Shown here: positions 5,326 through 7,161 of the stretch, one piece after another
Layout of the letters: each line of letters begins with the position of its first letter
How positions within the stretch are numbered: the first letter of the stretch is position 1
DNA from: Anaerolineaceae bacterium UBA6105
GTDB lineage: Bacteria > Chloroflexota > Anaerolineae > Anaerolineales > Anaerolineaceae
Length of the DNA: 7,161 bases
Assembly: GCA_002423495.1 (NCBI GenBank)
Contig: DIWN01000019.1
Location: 1 to 7,161, forward strand
Direction: 5' to 3'
Notes under the pieces: generated by a model
Database searches by the model: none
What the model was told of the DNA's origin: nothing
The model's input: only the letters and a program-made list of their open reading frames with translations
Made by a program: the position numbers and the translations under genes

Positions 5326-5331
5326 CATTGC

Positions 5332-5415
5332 ATGACTGGTCCGGTGAGCGGTCCTGCATTTTGGGCTGCGAGCAAGGAGACCTGCAATAAAACAAAATCT
5401 ATAGGAGCATACGTC
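5332..5415 (+). promoter_or_regulatory. rpsO leader, possible S15 autoregulatory structure
   Basis: The predicted untranslated leader can fold: GGTC (5350-5353) with GACC (5379-5382), continuing inward through C5354-T5355/A5375-G5376 and G5356-C5357/G5372-C5373. S15 represses its own mRNA in several bacteria through varied leader structures, so a role is plausible. I cannot match this fold to a described class. Confidence 0.3.
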
Positions 5416-5688
5416 ATGGCATTGAAAAAAGAATTGAAAACCGAAATTATTGAGAAGTACGCACGCGAAGCTGGCGACACGGGTTCCCCCGAAGTTCAGA
5501 TCGCTCTGCTTTCAAAACGTATTACTCAACTGACCGATCATCTGCGGATTAACAAACACGACGAGTCGTCTCGCCGTGGTCTGTTGAAGCTGGTGGGTCA
5601 GCGCCGTCGTCTTTTGGCATATTTGCGCCAGAAGAATTATGATAGTTTCCTGGCGATCACGGAATCTCTGAATATTCGCCGGAAGTAA
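5416..5688 (+). CDS. rpsO: Ribosomal protein S15
   Basis: A 90-aa small-subunit protein that binds the central domain of 16S rRNA early in 30S assembly. The chain shows the full S15 signature: GDTGSPEVQIALLSKRI (20-36), LTDHL, then SSRRGLLKLVGQRRRLLAYLR (51-71). H42, D49 and S52 occupy the usual rRNA-contact positions, and the length is the family norm (89-90). I chose the ATG at 5416 because AGGAG (5403-5407) sits 8 nt upstream and MALKKE is the normal S15 N-terminus. An in-frame ATG at 5332 would lie at the predicted transcription start, lack a ribosome-binding site and add a non-homologous 28-residue extension. A terminator separates it from pnp downstream. Confidence 0.97.
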   Translation: MALKKELKTEIIEKYAREAGDTGSPEVQIALLSKRITQLTDHLRINKHDESSRRGLLKLVGQRRRLLAYLRQKNYDSFLAITESLNIRRK

Positions 5689-5718
5689 GTATTAAATGAA
5701 GGTCGTTTGCATGAATAG

Positions 5719-5760
5719 AACTCCCACTGCCTTTGACATTTAAAGGCGGGGGAGTTTTTC
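5719..5760 (+). terminator. Rho-independent terminator between rpsO and pnp
   Basis: AACTCCC (5719-5725) pairs with GGGAGTT (5750-5756), and inside this GCCTTT (5729-5734) pairs with AAAGGC (5742-5747) across a 7-nt loop. A T-run (TTTTT at 5755-5759, then C) follows. It lies 30 nt after the rpsO stop and should end or attenuate transcription before pnp. Confidence 0.85.
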
Positions 5761-5870
5761 GTGCTTACTAATTAACAAGTCGATATTTGCCAGTCGGGTA
5801 TTGAAAATTGCTGATCAGTTTCTGAGCGGCGGCTTTCAGTCCCTGAACTGGCCAACAGTGAAAGGACAAC
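5761..5870 (+). other. pnp leader region
   Basis: A 110-nt gap between the terminator and pnp. I see no promoter with both elements recognisable. A possible stem, CAGTT (5817-5821) with AACTG (5846-5850), encloses CTGA/TCAG, giving a stem-loop just before the ribosome-binding site AAAGGA (5861-5866). PNPase controls its own leader in enterobacteria, but no specific resemblance is claimed here. Confidence 0.3.
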
Positions 5871-7161
5871 ATGAAACCAGAAGCTAAGTATTATTCAACC
5901 ACCCTTGGTGGTAAAGAGGTCACCTTTGAGACCGGACGGATCGCTCGCCTTGCAGGCGGATCAGTGATTTTGCGCCAGGGTGACAGTATGATGTTCGCCG
6001 CCGCCACAATGGGTAACCTGCGTGAAGGCAGTGACTTTTTCCCGCTGACCGTGGACTACGAAGAACGTATGTACGCTGGCGGTAAAATCCCCGGATCGTT
6101 CTTCCGCCGTGAAGGACGCCCCTCCACCGATGCCACACTCGTGGCCCGCATCACAGACCGCCCTCTGCGCCCGCTCTTCCCTGATGGGATGCGCAACGAG
6201 GTGCAGGTTGTTTTGGTGTCGCTCTCCGCTGACAGCGAAAACCCACTGGATATGCTCGCGATCAACGCCGCTTCGGCTGCTTTAATGATCTCGGATATCC
6301 CCTTTGCTGGTCCGGTCGGCGCAGTGCGCGTTGGCTTTGTGGACGGCAAGCTGGTGGTAAACCCCACCTTACAGGAAATGGAAATTTCCACACTGGATTT
6401 GCGCGTGGCAGGCACCAAGGATGCTCTCCTGATGGTGGAAGCCGGCGCGAACGAAGTGACTGAAGTCTTGATGGCAGAAGCGCTGCAATTGGCGCACGAG
6501 TCCATCCAACCAATTATCGAAACCCAGCTGCGTATGGCGGCCGAAATTGGCAAAACCAAGAAGACCGTCAAACTGGCTGAGAAAAACTTTGATCTGATCG
6601 CCCAGGCAAAAGAAGCAGTTCGCTCTCGCCTGGAAGCCCTGTTGGATCAGGATTACAGCAAAGAGACCCTGTATGGCGGCATTGCTGAGATCAAGGAAGC
6701 CTATGTGCTCGAGCAGACTGGTGAAGAACCCACCCCTGATGATTTAGCAGCTTATGGCGCGGCTTATGATGAAGCTGAAAAAGCTATCATTCGCGAACGC
6801 ATCCTGAACCAGGGCAAACGCCCCGATAACCGCAAGGTTTATGAAGTGCGCGAAATTACCTGCGAAGTCGACATTGCCCCCCGTGCCCACGGCTCCGGTT
6901 TGTTCACCCGTGGTGAGACACAGGTTCTGACCCTGGCGACTCTTGGTACCCCCAAGGAAGCCCAGGAACTGGACAACCTGGGTAGCGTGGATTCGAAACG
7001 CTATATGCATCATTACAATTTCCCACCTTACTGCACTGGTGAAACTAAACGCATTGGCGGGCAGTCCCGGCGCGAGATTGGTCATGGCGCTCTGGCGGAA
7101 CGGGCATTGGTGCCTGTTATTCCTGATGAGAAAGCCTTCCCCTACACCCTGCGATTGGTGT
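5871..7161 (+). CDS. pnp: Polynucleotide phosphorylase (partial, C-terminus off the right edge)
   Basis: This 3'-to-5' exoribonuclease phosphorolytically degrades RNA as a trimer, often with RNase E or helicase partners. The first 430 residues are present, about 60% of a typical ~700-aa protein. Domain order: first RNase PH core (about 10-145) with GKIPGSFFRREGRPSTDATLV (71-91) and TDRPLRPLFP (95-104); the second part of that core; an alpha-helical linker (about 240-310); then the second RNase PH core, with HGSGLFTRGETQVLTLATLGT (340-360) and SRREIGHGALAERALVP (399-415) for phosphate/RNA binding. The catalytic Asp/Lys region and the KH and S1 domains lie beyond the window. A usual RPDGR reads RPDNR (317-321), a minor variation. 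The start ATG has AAAGGA 4 nt upstream. No stop codon interrupts the frame to the end. Confidence 0.96.
   Translation, partial: MKPEAKYYSTTLGGKEVTFETGRIARLAGGSVILRQGDSMMFAAATMGNLREGSDFFPLTVDYEERMYAGGKIPGSFFRREGRPSTDATLVARITDRPLRPLFPDGMRNEVQVVLVSLSADSENPLDMLAINAASAALMISDIPFAGPVGAVRVGFVDGKLVVNPTLQEMEISTLDLRVAGTKDALLMVEAGANEVTEVLMAEALQLAHESIQPIIETQLRMAAEIGKTKKTVKLAEKNFDLIAQAKEAVRSRLEALLDQDYSKETLYGGIAEIKEAYVLEQTGEEPTPDDLAAYGAAYDEAEKAIIRERILNQGKRPDNRKVYEVREITCEVDIAPRAHGSGLFTRGETQVLTLATLGTPKEAQELDNLGSVDSKRYMHHYNFPPYCTGETKRIGGQSRREIGHGALAERALVPVIPDEKAFPYTLRLV

Noticed and set aside
5332..5415. Upstream in-frame ATG for rpsO giving a 118-aa protein
   Set aside because: It sits at the predicted transcription start, has no ribosome-binding site and would add residues absent from S15 proteins.
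6056..6571. Minus-strand open frame of 171 codons (and 6744-7085)
   Set aside because: Antisense shadow of pnp, which reads without interruption on the plus strand with conserved PNPase motifs.

Overview
The window looks like chromosome from an anaerobic, moderately GC-rich bacterium. My best guess is a member of the Chloroflexota, class Anaerolineae. This rests on the general feel of the proteins and on the abundance of short intergenic hairpin repeats, not on a database match. No rRNA, tRNA, CRISPR array, transposase or phage gene is visible.

Layout. Positions 1-316 hold no convincing gene, only repeat-like inverted sequences and a strong terminator at 272-302. Positions 317-3782 on the minus strand form a compact four-gene operon, read mmdA-mmdD-mmdC-mmdB. 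It encodes a membrane-bound, sodium-pumping, biotin-dependent decarboxylase, most likely methylmalonyl-CoA decarboxylase: a carboxyltransferase alpha subunit, a small membrane anchor, a biotin carrier and a multi-helix sodium-pump beta subunit. Positions 3783-5415 are a 1.6-kb divergent intergenic region filled with repeats. Positions 5416-5688 are rpsO (ribosomal protein S15). A terminator follows at 5719-5760, then pnp (polynucleotide phosphorylase) starts at 5871 and runs off the right edge.

How the genes work together. The alpha subunit transfers CO2 from methylmalonyl-CoA to biotin on the carrier. The carrier swings to the beta subunit, where decarboxylation drives Na+ export, and the small delta subunit holds the complex together at the membrane. 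This lets the cell conserve energy from a propionate/succinate-type pathway. rpsO-pnp is a widespread housekeeping pair for translation and RNA turnover, unrelated in function to the pump.

The most unusual part is the intergenic region. It holds two identical 177-bp elements, each built of two 61-nt hairpins in opposite orientation with GTAG at both outer ends, the architecture of REP/BIME elements mobilised by RAYT transposases. These sit inside ~325-bp and 202-bp tandem duplications. Four further unrelated hairpins, most with the same GTAG/CTAC edge, follow before the rpsO promoter. The repeats separate the promoters of two divergent operons, not the usual place for such elements.
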